Shown here piece after piece: positions 31,370 through 41,300 of a DNA stretch of 64,000 nt (its first letter is position 1; every line of letters starts with the position of its first letter). A model generated the notes under the pieces. The model saw only the letters and a program-made list of their open reading frames with translations, searched no databases and was not told the DNA's origin. A program made the translations under genes and the position numbers. Where the stretch lies: NCBI RefSeq assembly GCF_045291395.1, contig NZ_CP152342.1:4836001-4900000 (forward strand), in the 5' to 3' direction. The stretch comes from MR-S7 sp000400995. GTDB lineage: Bacteria; Pseudomonadota; Gammaproteobacteria; Burkholderiales; Burkholderiaceae_C.

Positions 31370-32149
31370 ATGCAAATCACCGACCTGAAGTACGAGAAAA
31401 GCGACGCCATCGCCTGGGTGCGCATCGACCGTCCTGAGCGCCGCAATGCGCTTGGGGATACGACCACGCGCCAGATCGCACAGTTGTGCCAGGACGCGGC
31501 GCATGATCCCGCGGTGAGGGTGTTGGTGGTCACGGGCGTGGGCGATGCGTTCTGCGCGGGCGGCGACATGCAGGACACGTTCGAGCGCGGTCGGGATATG
31601 TCCGCGCAGCAGTGGAGCGACCGCATCCGCAACGGCCCCAACGTGCTGGCCCGCCTGCTGCAGACCCTGGACAAGCCGGTGATCGCGGCCGTCAACGGCG
31701 TCGCGGTGGGCGGCGGGACCACCATCGCGCTGGCATGCGACCTGCGGATCGCCTCGGACCAGGCGCGCTTTTGCCTGCCGTTCGCACGCATCGGGATCAC
31801 GCCGGAGTTCGGCTGCTCCTACCTGCTGCAGCGCGTGGTGGGCCTGGGGCGCGCGATGGAGCTGCTGCTGCTGGGCGAGTTCATCGGCGCGGAAACGGCA
31901 GAGCGCTACGGGCTCGTCAACCGCGTGGTGGCGCACCAGGACCTGCCGCAGGCCACGCTGCAGATGGCGCAGCACCTGGCTGCGCTGCCTGCGGAGGCGC
32001 TGGCGCGCATCAAGCAACTGCAGCGCTTCGCGCAGTCGAACGGCCTGGACGCCACCCTGGAGCAGGAGGCGCTATCGCTGGGCCAGTGCTTCACGTCCGA
32101 GGAGCACCGCGCGGCGGTCGCCCGCTTCCTGAGCCGCAAGCCACGTTGA
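31370..32149 (+). CDS. Enoyl-CoA hydratase/isomerase family protein (PaaG-like)
   Basis: A 259-residue crotonase. The oxyanion-hole motifs are intact (GDAFCAGGDMQ and GVAVGGGTTIALACDLRIAS). Where hydratases have the first catalytic Glu (QPE) this protein has LPFARIGITPEFG, as in PaaG-type isomerases, whose acid lies in the PD/EG loop; the second Glu position is kept (GRAMELLLLG). An isomerase or atypical hydratase is therefore more likely than a standard hydratase. ATG 31370 is used; an upstream GTG (31355) lacks an RBS. It leads the operon with acyl-CoA dehydrogenase, MBL hydrolase, synthetase and GntR. Confidence 0.88.
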   Translation: MQITDLKYEKSDAIAWVRIDRPERRNALGDTTTRQIAQLCQDAAHDPAVRVLVVTGVGDAFCAGGDMQDTFERGRDMSAQQWSDRIRNGPNVLARLLQTLDKPVIAAVNGVAVGGGTTIALACDLRIASDQARFCLPFARIGITPEFGCSYLLQRVVGLGRAMELLLLGEFIGAETAERYGLVNRVVAHQDLPQATLQMAQHLAALPAEALARIKQLQRFAQSNGLDATLEQEALSLGQCFTSEEHRAAVARFLSRKPR

Positions 32150-32172
32150 ACCATACGAAAGGAGACAGCACG

Positions 32173-33318
32173 ATGGAATTCGGATTCACCGAAGAGCAAC
32201 AGATGTTGAGGGAGTCGGTCCGCCGCTTCATGGCCAAGGAGTGCACGCGCGAGTACATCCGGGCGTGCAGCGACAACGACCGCTTTCCGCACGAGCTCTA
32301 CGCGAGCATGGCGCGGCAGGGATGGATGGGCATTCCGTTCCCTGAGAAGTACGGCGGCTCGGGGCTCGGCCCCATGGAACTGGCCATCTTCCTCGAAGAG
32401 GCGGGCTACGGCTGGTATGGCGCCGGCACGTCCTACTTCACGACGGTGGTTCTGGGCGCCTACAACATCCTGACGTATGGCACCGAGGAGCAAAGGCAGG
32501 AGTTCCTGCCCAAGGTGATCGCCGGCGAAACCCGGCTGGCGTTCGCCCTGAGCGAGCCCAACGTCGGCTCGGACGCCGCGGCCGTGGAGCTGTTCGCACA
32601 GGAGGAGGGCGACCACTTCGTGCTCAACGGGCAGAAGATGTTCACGACCAACGCGCACGTGGCGAACCAGATCGTGACGGTGACGCGGACGCTGCGCAAC
32701 CCGCAGAAGAAGCACGACGGCATCACGATCTTCCTGGTGGATGCGGATGCGCCCGGCATCGAGATCCGCCCGCTCAAGCAGATGGGCCGCTCGGCGACGC
32801 ACACCAACGAGGTCTTCTTCCGCAACGTGAAGGTGCCCCGCGCGCGCATGATGGGCAAGCTGCACGAGGGCTGGGCCAACCTCAACAGCGGCCTGGGCAT
32901 CGAGCGGCTGAGCGTGGCCATGATGTACGCGGGCACGTCGCAGGCCATGATCGACTATGTCTCGCGCTATGCGAAGGAGCGCCGGCAGTTCGGGCAACCC
33001 ATCTCCAAGTTCCAGGCGGTGCAGCACAAGCTGGCCGACATGCAGATCAAGACCGACGTGGCCAGGCTGCTCGGCTACCGCGTGGCCTGGATGCTCCAGC
33101 AGGGCCTGCCCTGCTTCAAGGAGATGTCGATGGCCAAGCTCTGGGCGAGCGAGGCGATGTTCGAGATCGCGAACCACGGCGTGCAGATCATGGGCGGCTA
33201 CGGCGTGCTCAAGGAGTACGACATGGAGCTATTCTTCCGCGACTCGCGGATCGGCATGATCGGTGCGGGCGCTTCCGAGATCCAGCGCACCATCATCGCC
33301 AAGCAGATGGGGTTGTGA
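32173..33318 (+). CDS. Acyl-CoA dehydrogenase
   Basis: A 381-residue flavin-dependent acyl-CoA dehydrogenase introducing an alpha,beta double bond. Domains: N-terminal helical (FTEEQQMLRESVRRFM), middle beta (LAFALSEPNVGSDAAAV, FVLNGQKMFTTNA), C-terminal helical (YAKERRQFGQPISKFQAVQHKLADM, QIMGGYGVLKEYDMELFFRDSRI). The usual Glu of the YEGTS segment is absent (IGAGASEIQR), but a Glu in GLGIERLSVAM sits where isovaleryl-CoA dehydrogenase has its base, so activity is expected. GGAGAC precedes the ATG; 23 bp after the crotonase stop. Confidence 0.93.
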   Translation: MEFGFTEEQQMLRESVRRFMAKECTREYIRACSDNDRFPHELYASMARQGWMGIPFPEKYGGSGLGPMELAIFLEEAGYGWYGAGTSYFTTVVLGAYNILTYGTEEQRQEFLPKVIAGETRLAFALSEPNVGSDAAAVELFAQEEGDHFVLNGQKMFTTNAHVANQIVTVTRTLRNPQKKHDGITIFLVDADAPGIEIRPLKQMGRSATHTNEVFFRNVKVPRARMMGKLHEGWANLNSGLGIERLSVAMMYAGTSQAMIDYVSRYAKERRQFGQPISKFQAVQHKLADMQIKTDVARLLGYRVAWMLQQGLPCFKEMSMAKLWASEAMFEIANHGVQIMGGYGVLKEYDMELFFRDSRIGMIGAGASEIQRTIIAKQMGL

Positions 33319-33320
33319 GC

Positions 33321-34436
33321 ATGCAGCGCGATCTGACGGTTTCCGTAGAGGGTGCGGCGGTCTCGCCGATCCGGCCATCGCTCTGGACGCGGCGCGCCGG
33401 GCTCGCGCCGCTGGCCTATGACGAGGCCGTGGTGGAGGTGGGCGCGCCGGTCGAACTGGCCGAGGGGATTTTTCTCCTGCGCCTGCCGCTGCCCTTCGCG
33501 CTCAACCACATCAACGTCTATCTGCTGCGCGAAAGCGATGGCTGGACCCTGGTCGACACGGGCATCGATACGCCCGCCAGCCGCGATGTCTGGAATGCCG
33601 TGTTCGGCTCCTCCCTGTTCGCGCAGGGGCCGCTGCGCCGCATCGTGGTCACGCACCACCATCCCGACCACATCGGGCTGGCCGGATGGCTCTCGGAGCG
33701 ATTCGAGGTGCCCATCCTGATGACGCCCGGGGAACTCCATGTCGCCGGACGCTATGCGGACCCCGCGCGCGATGTCGTGGCCGAGCGCACGCCCGTCTGG
33801 CGGGAGCACGGGCTGCCGCAGAGCGTCGCTGCGGCGCTGCTGCAGCACATGCCGCGCTACGGAACGCAGGTGGGGCGGCTGCCGGAAAACGTCGTTCGCA
33901 TCGACGTGTCCCAGCCGCTGGTCCTGGGCGGCCGGACCTGGACGCCGATCATCGGCAGGGGGCATGCCCCGGAGCACCTGAGCCTCTGGTGCGCGGAAGA
34001 GGGCCTTTTGCTCGGCGGCGACCAGGTGCTGCCCAAGATCACGCCGAACATCGCCGTCTGGCCCGGCGGCGACCAGAACCCCCTGCTGTCCTACCTGGAA
34101 TCGCTGCGCCAGTTCGAGGACCTGCCTGCGCAGGCCCTGCTGCTGCCTTCGCACCGGCAGCCCTTCCGCGGCATCGCCCGGCGCGTGGAGGAAATCCGCG
34201 CGCACCACGAGGAGCGCCTGGCTGCGGTCCTGCAGGCCTGCGACCGGCCCATGACGGGCTACGAGTTCCTGCCCGCGCTGTTCGGGAGGGAACTGAGGAA
34301 CGAGGAGATCGGCTTCGGGCTCGGCGAGGCCATCGCCCATCTGAACTTCCTCGAAGGCGAAGGGTGGCTCGTGTCGTCGGTGGATGCGCAGGGCTGCAGG
34401 CGCTTCGCGCGTTTGCCCGTCCACCCTTCCCATTGA
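33321..34436 (+). CDS. MBL-fold metallo-hydrolase
   Basis: A 371-residue metallo-beta-lactamase-fold protein. Seen are NHINVYLLRE, LVDTGIDTP, the zinc motif THHHPDHIGLAGWL, and later GHAPEHLSLW and GGDQVLPKITPNI, with a C-terminal winged-helix-like region (GYEFLPALFGREL) typical of the LACTB2-like group. These hydrolases often act on thioesters or lactones. Placed 2 bp after the dehydrogenase, it may release an acid from CoA or open a ring in the same pathway; this is inference. Confidence 0.87.
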   Translation: MQRDLTVSVEGAAVSPIRPSLWTRRAGLAPLAYDEAVVEVGAPVELAEGIFLLRLPLPFALNHINVYLLRESDGWTLVDTGIDTPASRDVWNAVFGSSLFAQGPLRRIVVTHHHPDHIGLAGWLSERFEVPILMTPGELHVAGRYADPARDVVAERTPVWREHGLPQSVAAALLQHMPRYGTQVGRLPENVVRIDVSQPLVLGGRTWTPIIGRGHAPEHLSLWCAEEGLLLGGDQVLPKITPNIAVWPGGDQNPLLSYLESLRQFEDLPAQALLLPSHRQPFRGIARRVEEIRAHHEERLAAVLQACDRPMTGYEFLPALFGRELRNEEIGFGLGEAIAHLNFLEGEGWLVSSVDAQGCRRFARLPVHPSH

Positions 34437-34467
34437 TGCCTTTACCAAGAAAGCAGTGAGACATACC

Positions 34468-36618
34468 GTGAATACCTTTGCCGAGCACACCGCCCTGCAG
34501 CATCCCGCTGCCAGCCTCGATGCCTTGTTCCGCCCCCGGTCCATCGCGTTCATCGGCGCGTCCGAGCGTCCCAACACCCCCGCGTCGCGCGGCCTGCGAA
34601 ACTGCCTGCGCCATGGCTTCCAGGGCGGGCTGTATCCGATCAATCCCAAGTACGAGGAGTTGTTCGGCGTGCGCTGCTACCGCGCGCTGGCGGACCTGCC
34701 GGAGGTGCCGGAGCTGGTCACCATCGCCCTCGGCGCGGAGATGACGCTGGCCGCGGTGCAGGAGTGCCGGCAGGCCGGGGTGAAGGCCATCGTCGTGTGC
34801 AGCGCCGGCTGGGAGGAGCAGGGCGAGGAGGGCGTGCGGCGGGCGCGGCGGCTGCAGGCCCTGCTGGAGGGTGCGTCCATGCGCATGCTCGGGCCGAACT
34901 GCCTGGGCGCCGGTAATCCCGCGCAAGGACTCAGCCTGGGATACAACAGCAGCTTCGAATCGATGGCCCATGCGCGCGCGGGGCGTGTCGGGCTGGTGAC
35001 GCAAAGCGGCGCCATGATGGGCGGGCTGCTGCTCAACGGCGAGGATGCAGGTGCCGACGTGGGGCTGTACGCACACGTGGGCAACGCCATGGACATCGGC
35101 ATGGAGGAGATCGTCGAATACATGCTGGACGATCCGCAGATCGACGTCATCGCCCTGATGATCGAGGGGCTGCGGCAGCCCCGGCGGTTCGTGGAAGCGG
35201 CCCGCAAGGCGCGCGAGCGGGGCAAGCCGCTGGTCGTGTTCAAGGCCGGCACGTCGGAGCTGGGCCGGCAGGCGGTGATGTCGCACACGGGCGCGCTGGC
35301 GGGCTCGGACGAGATTTTCTCGACCGTCTGCCGCGAGCAGGGCATCGTGCGCGTGGCCGAGAGCGAAGACCTGCTGCCCACGGCGTCCCTGCTGTCCCAT
35401 TGGAAGCAGCGCAAGCCGGTCGGAACCGGCGGCCTGCTCGTCTTCACCCTGTCGGGGGGCGCGGCCTCCATCCTGGCCGACGAGTGCGCGGATGCGCAGG
35501 TGCCTTTGCCGGAGCTCTCCCCCACGACGCTGGCGCGGCTGGAGGCCATCCTGCCGTCCTATGTGAAAGCGTCCAACCCGCTGGACGTGGGCGGGGCGGT
35601 CTTCAGCGATCCGGAACTGCCCAGGCATGCGCTGGCCATCGCGCTGGAGGACGAGGCCATCGATTCGGTGCTGTGGGTCGGCGTGGGCGCGCCGCGCGAC
35701 GAGCGCTCGCAGCTCTGGCTGAACCAGGCGCTGGACGTGCTGGGCCCCAGCGACAAGGCCAGCGCCATCATTCCCGTGTCCGGCTACGTGCAGGAGCCGG
35801 GCTTCGAGCGCGCGCGGGCCATGGGCATCCCGATCGCCCGCAGCCTGCGCGCGGCGGCCCAGTTGATCGGCAAGGCGCGCGAGCGGCGCAGGCCCGCTGC
35901 CGCCGCAGGCGGTGCGGACGGGCGTTTCCCGCCGCTGCCCGCGCGGCAGGGGCTGGTGGACGAGGTGCAGTCGAAGGAACTGCTGAAAGCGCTGGGAATC
36001 CGCGTGCCGGCTTCCCAGGTCGCGGCGCGGGTGGACGACGTCGCCCGGTGCTCGGCGGAACTGGGCCGACCGGTCGTGGTCAAGGGCCTAGCGCGCGGCA
36101 TCGCCCACAAGAGCGAGCATGGCCTGGTGGCGCTGAACCTCCAGAGCCCCGAAGCTGCCGAGGCCGCCGCCCGGACCATGCTGGAGCGTTCGCCGGAGCT
36201 GGACTTCCAGGGCTTCCTCGTCGAAGAGATGGCGCCGCGCGGTGTCGAGGTGGTGCTGGGCATCAAGCGCGATCCGGCGTTCGGGCCGGTGCTGATGTTC
36301 GGCCTGGGCGGCATCTCCGTCGAGCTGTTCAAGGACGTGGCGTTCGGGCTGTGCCCGCTGAGCCCCGAAGGGGCCAGGGAGCTGATCTCGAGAACCCGCG
36401 CCGCCACGCTGCTGCGGGGCTTCCGGGGACAGCCCGAGGCGGACGAGGAGGCGCTCGTCGATGCGATGGTCTGCCTGTCGCGCTTCGCTGCGCACCATGC
36501 GGACGCGCTGGCCGAAATGGATGTCAATCCTGTTATCGTATTGCCCAAAGGCCAGGGCGTGCTGGCGCTCGACGCGATGATCGCGTGCGACGTGCCGCCA
36601 CCCGCGAACACGCATTGA
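34468..36618 (+). CDS. ADP-forming acyl-CoA synthetase-like protein (acetate-CoA ligase family)
   Basis: A 716-residue fused alpha-beta NDP-forming acyl-CoA synthetase. CoA-binding domain (RPRSIAFIGASERPNTPASRGL, GLYPINPKYEELFGVRCY), then ligase domains (LVTQSGAMMGGLLLNG, HVGNAMDIGMEEIVEYM, and SHTGALAGSDEIF with the phosphohistidine), and C-terminal ATP-grasp (VVKGLARGIAHKSEHGLVALNL, DPAFGPVLMFGLGGI, EMDVNPVIV). It presumably forms the CoA thioester that enters the dehydrogenase. A GTG start (VNTFAEHTAL) is the first in-frame start near the domain. It is a paralogue of the 6599-8686 gene. Confidence 0.88.
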   Translation: MNTFAEHTALQHPAASLDALFRPRSIAFIGASERPNTPASRGLRNCLRHGFQGGLYPINPKYEELFGVRCYRALADLPEVPELVTIALGAEMTLAAVQECRQAGVKAIVVCSAGWEEQGEEGVRRARRLQALLEGASMRMLGPNCLGAGNPAQGLSLGYNSSFESMAHARAGRVGLVTQSGAMMGGLLLNGEDAGADVGLYAHVGNAMDIGMEEIVEYMLDDPQIDVIALMIEGLRQPRRFVEAARKARERGKPLVVFKAGTSELGRQAVMSHTGALAGSDEIFSTVCREQGIVRVAESEDLLPTASLLSHWKQRKPVGTGGLLVFTLSGGAASILADECADAQVPLPELSPTTLARLEAILPSYVKASNPLDVGGAVFSDPELPRHALAIALEDEAIDSVLWVGVGAPRDERSQLWLNQALDVLGPSDKASAIIPVSGYVQEPGFERARAMGIPIARSLRAAAQLIGKARERRRPAAAAGGADGRFPPLPARQGLVDEVQSKELLKALGIRVPASQVAARVDDVARCSAELGRPVVVKGLARGIAHKSEHGLVALNLQSPEAAEAAARTMLERSPELDFQGFLVEEMAPRGVEVVLGIKRDPAFGPVLMFGLGGISVELFKDVAFGLCPLSPEGARELISRTRAATLLRGFRGQPEADEEALVDAMVCLSRFAAHHADALAEMDVNPVIVLPKGQGVLALDAMIACDVPPPANTH

Positions 36619-36675
36619 ACCGCTGGCTCCGCCGCGCCGCCGGCGGCTGGGCCGCACACCATTCGAGGACCGAGA

Positions 36676-37401
36676 TTGGGCAAGCCCATCTATGTAGAGC
36701 TGGCGGAGACGCTGCAGCAGCAGATAGCTTCAGGGCAGTATCCGGTGGGAGGGACGCTGCCCCCCGAGATGGTCCTGTGCGAGATGCACGGCGTCAGCCG
36801 CTTCACGGCGCGCGCGGCGCTGGCCGCCTTGCAGCGCCAGGGTTACGTGACCCGCAAGCCCCGCGTGGGCAGCGTGGTGCTGGCGCGCAATCCGCAGGAA
36901 ACCTACAGCGTGCAGACCAACAGCGCCAGCGACGTGCTGCGCTTTTCGTCGATCTCCGGGCTGCACCTGGTGAACACCGAGGACGTCGTGGCCGACGCTC
37001 CGCTCGCGCGCGAGCTGGGGTGCGGCATCGGCGAGGCCTGGATCAAGGTGTCCACCTACCGCGACTCGCCCGATACCAAGGTGGCGGCGTCCTGGACCGA
37101 CTTCTACCTGCGCCCGGAGCACCGGAGCATCGTTCCCCTCATCGGCCACAAGCGCGGCTCGGTGTGGCAGTTCCTGAGCGAGCTGCAGCAGCACCCGATC
37201 GACCGCATCGAGCAGACGGTCGAAGCCTGCAAGATTCCCAAGGATGTCGCCGCCATCCTGGGCGTGCAGCCCAAGAGCCCCGCGCTGCGCGCGGTCTACC
37301 GCCTGCACGGCGAGGGCGACCAGGGGCGCTTCTACGTGGCCATCAGCCTCTATCCGGAAGGGCGGTTCCGCCTGTCCCAGACCCTGCGGCTCGACCGCTA
37401 G
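36676..37401 (+). CDS. GntR/HutC family regulator with UTRA effector domain
   Basis: A 241-residue regulator. An N-terminal winged helix (YVELAETLQQQIASGQYPVGGTLPPEMVLCEMHGVSRFTARAALAALQRQGYV) precedes a UTRA domain (GCGIGEAWIKVSTYRDSPDTKVAASWTDFYLRP, HPIDRIEQTVEA, LRAVYRLHGEGDQGRFYVAISLYPEGRF). The start is TTG (GKPIYVEL) as no ATG is available. It closes the acyl-CoA operon and is the likely repressor acting at TATwGTCCGGA sites, released by a pathway acid or CoA ester. It overlaps the convergent GATase gene by 4 bp. Confidence 0.88.
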   Translation: MGKPIYVELAETLQQQIASGQYPVGGTLPPEMVLCEMHGVSRFTARAALAALQRQGYVTRKPRVGSVVLARNPQETYSVQTNSASDVLRFSSISGLHLVNTEDVVADAPLARELGCGIGEAWIKVSTYRDSPDTKVAASWTDFYLRPEHRSIVPLIGHKRGSVWQFLSELQQHPIDRIEQTVEACKIPKDVAAILGVQPKSPALRAVYRLHGEGDQGRFYVAISLYPEGRFRLSQTLRLDR

Positions 37402-38267
37402 AAGCGCCGCAGCAGGGCCTGCCGCAGCAGGCGCGAGGCCCGGTCGCGGATCTGCAGCGGGCTGTGGCCCGGCCGGGGCCGCGCCCGCGCGTCGGCACAC
37501 GCGGCAAGGAAGTCGTGCAGCAGCGGCGAGTCGTCCAGCGCCGAGCCGCTTGCGGCGCGGAACTCCGGGTGCCACTGCGTGGCCGCGATGTAGCCGCGCC
37601 CATGGCGCGGGTGGCGGCGGATGGCTTCGGGCACGGCGTCGGGGTAGCTCCAGGCCTCGATGTCGAAGCCCGGCGCAAGGTTCTTGATGCCCTGGTGGTG
37701 GATGCTGTTGACCGTCACGCGCGGCTGGCCGGGGTACAGGCGCGCCAGGCGCGAACCCGGCACGATGTCCACCTCGTGGAAATGCTGGTCGTAGGTGCTG
37801 GCGTTGCGGTGCTGCATGGCGCCGGGGTGCTGCGTCTCGATGTCCTGGTAGAGCGTGCCGCCGAAGGCCACGTTGATGAGCTGCAGGCCCCGGCACACGC
37901 CGAAGATGGGCTTGCCCTCCTGCTCGAAGGCCTCGACCACGGCCAGGTCGTACAGGTCGCGCACGCGGTCGCCCAGCCAGGCGTCCTTGAGCGGCACTTC
38001 GCCGTAGCTGCCCGGCCACACGTCGGCGCCGCCGTGCATGACCACGCCGTCGAGCCACTCCGCGTAGTGCTTGAGGGTCACGTCGCCACGCGCCGTCTCG
38101 CCCGTGGGGCAGGGCACCATGACCACCAGCGCGCCGGCCGACATGATCCAGTGCGCGATGGACTGCTCCACGTACTGCAGGGTCTTGTTGGTGAACAGCG
38201 GCCGCGCGGGGTCGGCATGCGAAAAACAGGCCGATAGGCCGATCTTGAGGCGGTGAGAAAAATTCAT
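37398..38267 (-). CDS. Class I glutamine amidotransferase-like hydrolase (PuuD family)
   Basis: A 289-residue gamma-glutamyl-gamma-aminobutyrate hydrolase-type protein. IGLSACFSHADP at the start, DGVVMHGGADVWPGSYGE, the nucleophile elbow PIFGVCRGLQLINVAFGGTLYQDI, NSIHHQGIKNLAPGF and the catalytic His-Glu in QWHPEFRA are all present. The family removes gamma-glutamyl groups from amines. Context gives no pathway. The last 30 residues are Arg-rich and may be an extension. ATG 38267 is used rather than 38279. Confidence 0.87.
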   Translation of the reverse strand: MNFSHRLKIGLSACFSHADPARPLFTNKTLQYVEQSIAHWIMSAGALVVMVPCPTGETARGDVTLKHYAEWLDGVVMHGGADVWPGSYGEVPLKDAWLGDRVRDLYDLAVVEAFEQEGKPIFGVCRGLQLINVAFGGTLYQDIETQHPGAMQHRNASTYDQHFHEVDIVPGSRLARLYPGQPRVTVNSIHHQGIKNLAPGFDIEAWSYPDAVPEAIRRHPRHGRGYIAATQWHPEFRAASGSALDDSPLLHDFLAACADARARPRPGHSPLQIRDRASRLLRQALLRRF

Positions 38268-38396
38268 CGTCAAGGGCACTTTCGTGATCTATTGTGCGGC
38301 CGGGCGTGCGGCTCGGCTGTAGGAACAGGCCGCCGCGACGGGATAATTTCACCCAACAGGGCCATGCGGCCTATTCGAACACCAGAGGGGACCCCC

Positions 38397-41300
38397 ATGC
38401 CAACCATCGCCCTGCGTCTGAGCGCCTGCAGCCTGGCCTGCGCGCTGGCCTGGCCCTGCACCGCGCCGGCCGCAGTGCCGCCGGGCGCCGCGGCCGAGAT
38501 CCTGAGCCTGCAGGGCCTGGGCGACCAGCGCCCGGCCGCCGCCACGCAGTGGCAGCCCGCGCGCACCGCGCAGCCGCTGGCGGCGGGCGACTCCGTGCGC
38601 ACGCGCGAGGCCGCCAAGATGGCCGTGCTGTTCTCCGACCAGACGCAGGTGCGCCTGCACCAGAACACCACGCTGCAGGTCAAGTCGCTCGCCACACCCG
38701 CGCAGCCGCTGACCCGCCTGGTGCTGGACGCGGGCCGCGCCTGGGCGCAGACCAAGCGCGCCGACGGCTCGGGGCTGGAGGTGCAGACGCCCGCCGCCGT
38801 GGCCGCCATCCGCGGCACCGACTGGGACCTGGAGGTGGGGCCGGACGGCCGCACCGTGCTCACCGTGCTCTCGGGCGTGGTGGAGCTGTCCAACGACCAG
38901 GGCCAGGTGCGCGTCGCAGCCAACGAGGCCGCGCTGGCCGAGGTGGGCAAGGCCCCCGTGCGCCTGGTGCTGAGCCGTCCGCGCGACCGCATCCAGTGGG
39001 TCAACGCCCTGCGGGCCGACCCCGCGCCGCACCTCGTGGCCGAGCCCTTGTCCGCGCCGCTGCAGCCCCTGCAGCAGGCGCTGCAGGCGGGCGACGCGGT
39101 CCGTGCCCGCACGGCGCTGGATGCCGCGCGCACCGCGCTGCCGCCTGCCTGGCAGGCCGCGGCCGAATCCGCCGTGCTGCTGGCCGAGGGCGATACCGCC
39201 GCCGCGCGCCAGCGTCTGCTGGCCCAGACCCGCGCTGCGCAGGAGGGCACGCCCGCCGCCGCGTGGCTGATGCTGTCGGATCTGCAGCTCATGGATGGCG
39301 ACAGCGCCGCCGCCGAGGCCACGCTGCGCGCCGGCCTGCGCCAGCGCCCGGGCCACGGCGCGCTCACCGCGCAGCTCGCCCGTGCACAGCTGCTGGCCGA
39401 CCGGCTGGACGACAGCAGCCGCACCCTCGCGGGCCACGAGGCCGCGCAGGACCTGGCCCTGGCGCTGGTGCGCGCCGAACTCGCGCGCCGGCGCGGCGAC
39501 GCGCCCGCCACCCTGGCGCAGTACACCCAGGCCACGCAGGTCGCGCCGCAGGACGCGCGCGGCTGGCAAGGCCTGGGCAGCGCCCAGGCCGAGCGCGAGG
39601 ACACCGTGCCCGCGCGCCGCCACCTGCAGCAGGCGCTGGCCCTGTCCGCCCGCGCGCCGGGCGCGGCCGGCGAGCTGGGCACGCTGGAGACGCTGGCCAA
39701 CCGCTTCGACCCGGCCCAGGACGCCTTCGCCCAGGCGCTGGCCGCCAACCCGGCCGACTACGTGGCCTTGACCGGCCTGGGCCTGCTGCACCTCAAGCGC
39801 GGCGAGCCCGCGCAGGCGCTGGACGCCTTCCTGCGCGCCGGCGTCATGGAGCCGCGCTACGCCCGCGCCAAGACCTGGACGGCCGTGGCCTACTACCAGC
39901 TCGGCCGCCATGCAGACGCCGTGGGCGCGCTGGAGCAGGCCATCGCGCTCGACGACAAGGACCCCGTGCCCCACCTGCTGCTGGCGCGCATCCACACCGA
40001 CCTGTTCCAGCCCGGCGACGCCGTGGCCGCCGCGCGCGAGGGCGTGGCGCGCATGCCCCACCTCAAGTCGCTCAACCAGATCGCCAACGACCAGCAGGGC
40101 AGCGCCAACCTGGGCGCGTCGCTGGCCTTCTTCGGCCTGGAGGACTGGGCGCTGGAGCTGGCCCAGCAGAGCCACTACCCCTACTGGGGCGCGAGCCACC
40201 TGTTCCTGGCCGACCGCTATCCGGGCGAGTTCAACAAGAACTCCGCCCTCATGCAGGGCTTCCTCACCGATCCCATGGCCTTCGGCGCCAGCCAGCGCCA
40301 CTCCTCGCTGCTGCAGCAGCCCGGCGTGCACGGATCGGCCGGGCTCACGCTGGAGAAGGAGTTCCACCACCGCAGCATGCCGGCCGTCACCCTCAACGGC
40401 ATGGACAACCGGCACGTGCCCGTGTCGTGGTTCCTCAAGGCCCAGTCCCTCAACAGCCGCGAGCCCATCGACGTGGGTGTGTCCGACGCGCCGGCCATGC
40501 GCGACGAGTCCGGCCCCGGCGACACCCGCGCCGAGGTCTACACCCTGGGCCTGGGCCTGCAGCCCACCGAGCGGCTGAACCTCTTCGCCTACGCCAGCCA
40601 TTTCGACATGCGCCTGCGCGGGCGCAACCAGATGGACCTGCTGGGCCTGGGGCAGGACTACGAGCACACGCGCATGGACCACACATTGCGCCAGGGCGCG
40701 GCGGGCCTGTCGTACCGCTGGAGCCCGGTGGAGCAGACGTGGTTCAAGCTCGGCCGCAGCCTGGAGCACACCACGGCCGCCAATGCCCCCGCGCTGTTCG
40801 TCAACCCGCCCGTGGCCGGCGTGCTGGGGCTGGCGGCCGACCCCGCGCGGCGCCTGTCGGAGCTGCAGGTGCGCCACACGCTGGATGCCGCGCCCGGCAC
40901 CCGCCTGGGCGCCACGCTGGAGCACGCCGTCGAGAAACAGACCAGCATCGTGGAAGGCTACGGCCCCGTCTACGGCGCGGCCGGCCTGGCCGACGTGATG
41001 CTGTTCGCCGGCCAGAACCGCATCGACCGGCGCTACAGCAGCCTCACGCTGGCGCTGCAGCAGGCGCTGTCGCCCGCCGCCACGCTGGACGCGGCCCTGG
41101 GCTGGCAGCGCATACGCCACCGCGTGCAGGGCGAGAACATGGTGGCCCTGGTGGCCGCGCAGGCCGTCGTGACCGACACCGCCACGCGCCACGACACCGA
41201 GCACACCTTCACCCCGCGCGTGGGCCTGGTGTGGCGCCCGGCGGCCGGGGCCACGCTGCGCGTGGCCTACCAAGACTGGCAGCGGCCCCTGTCCACCGCC

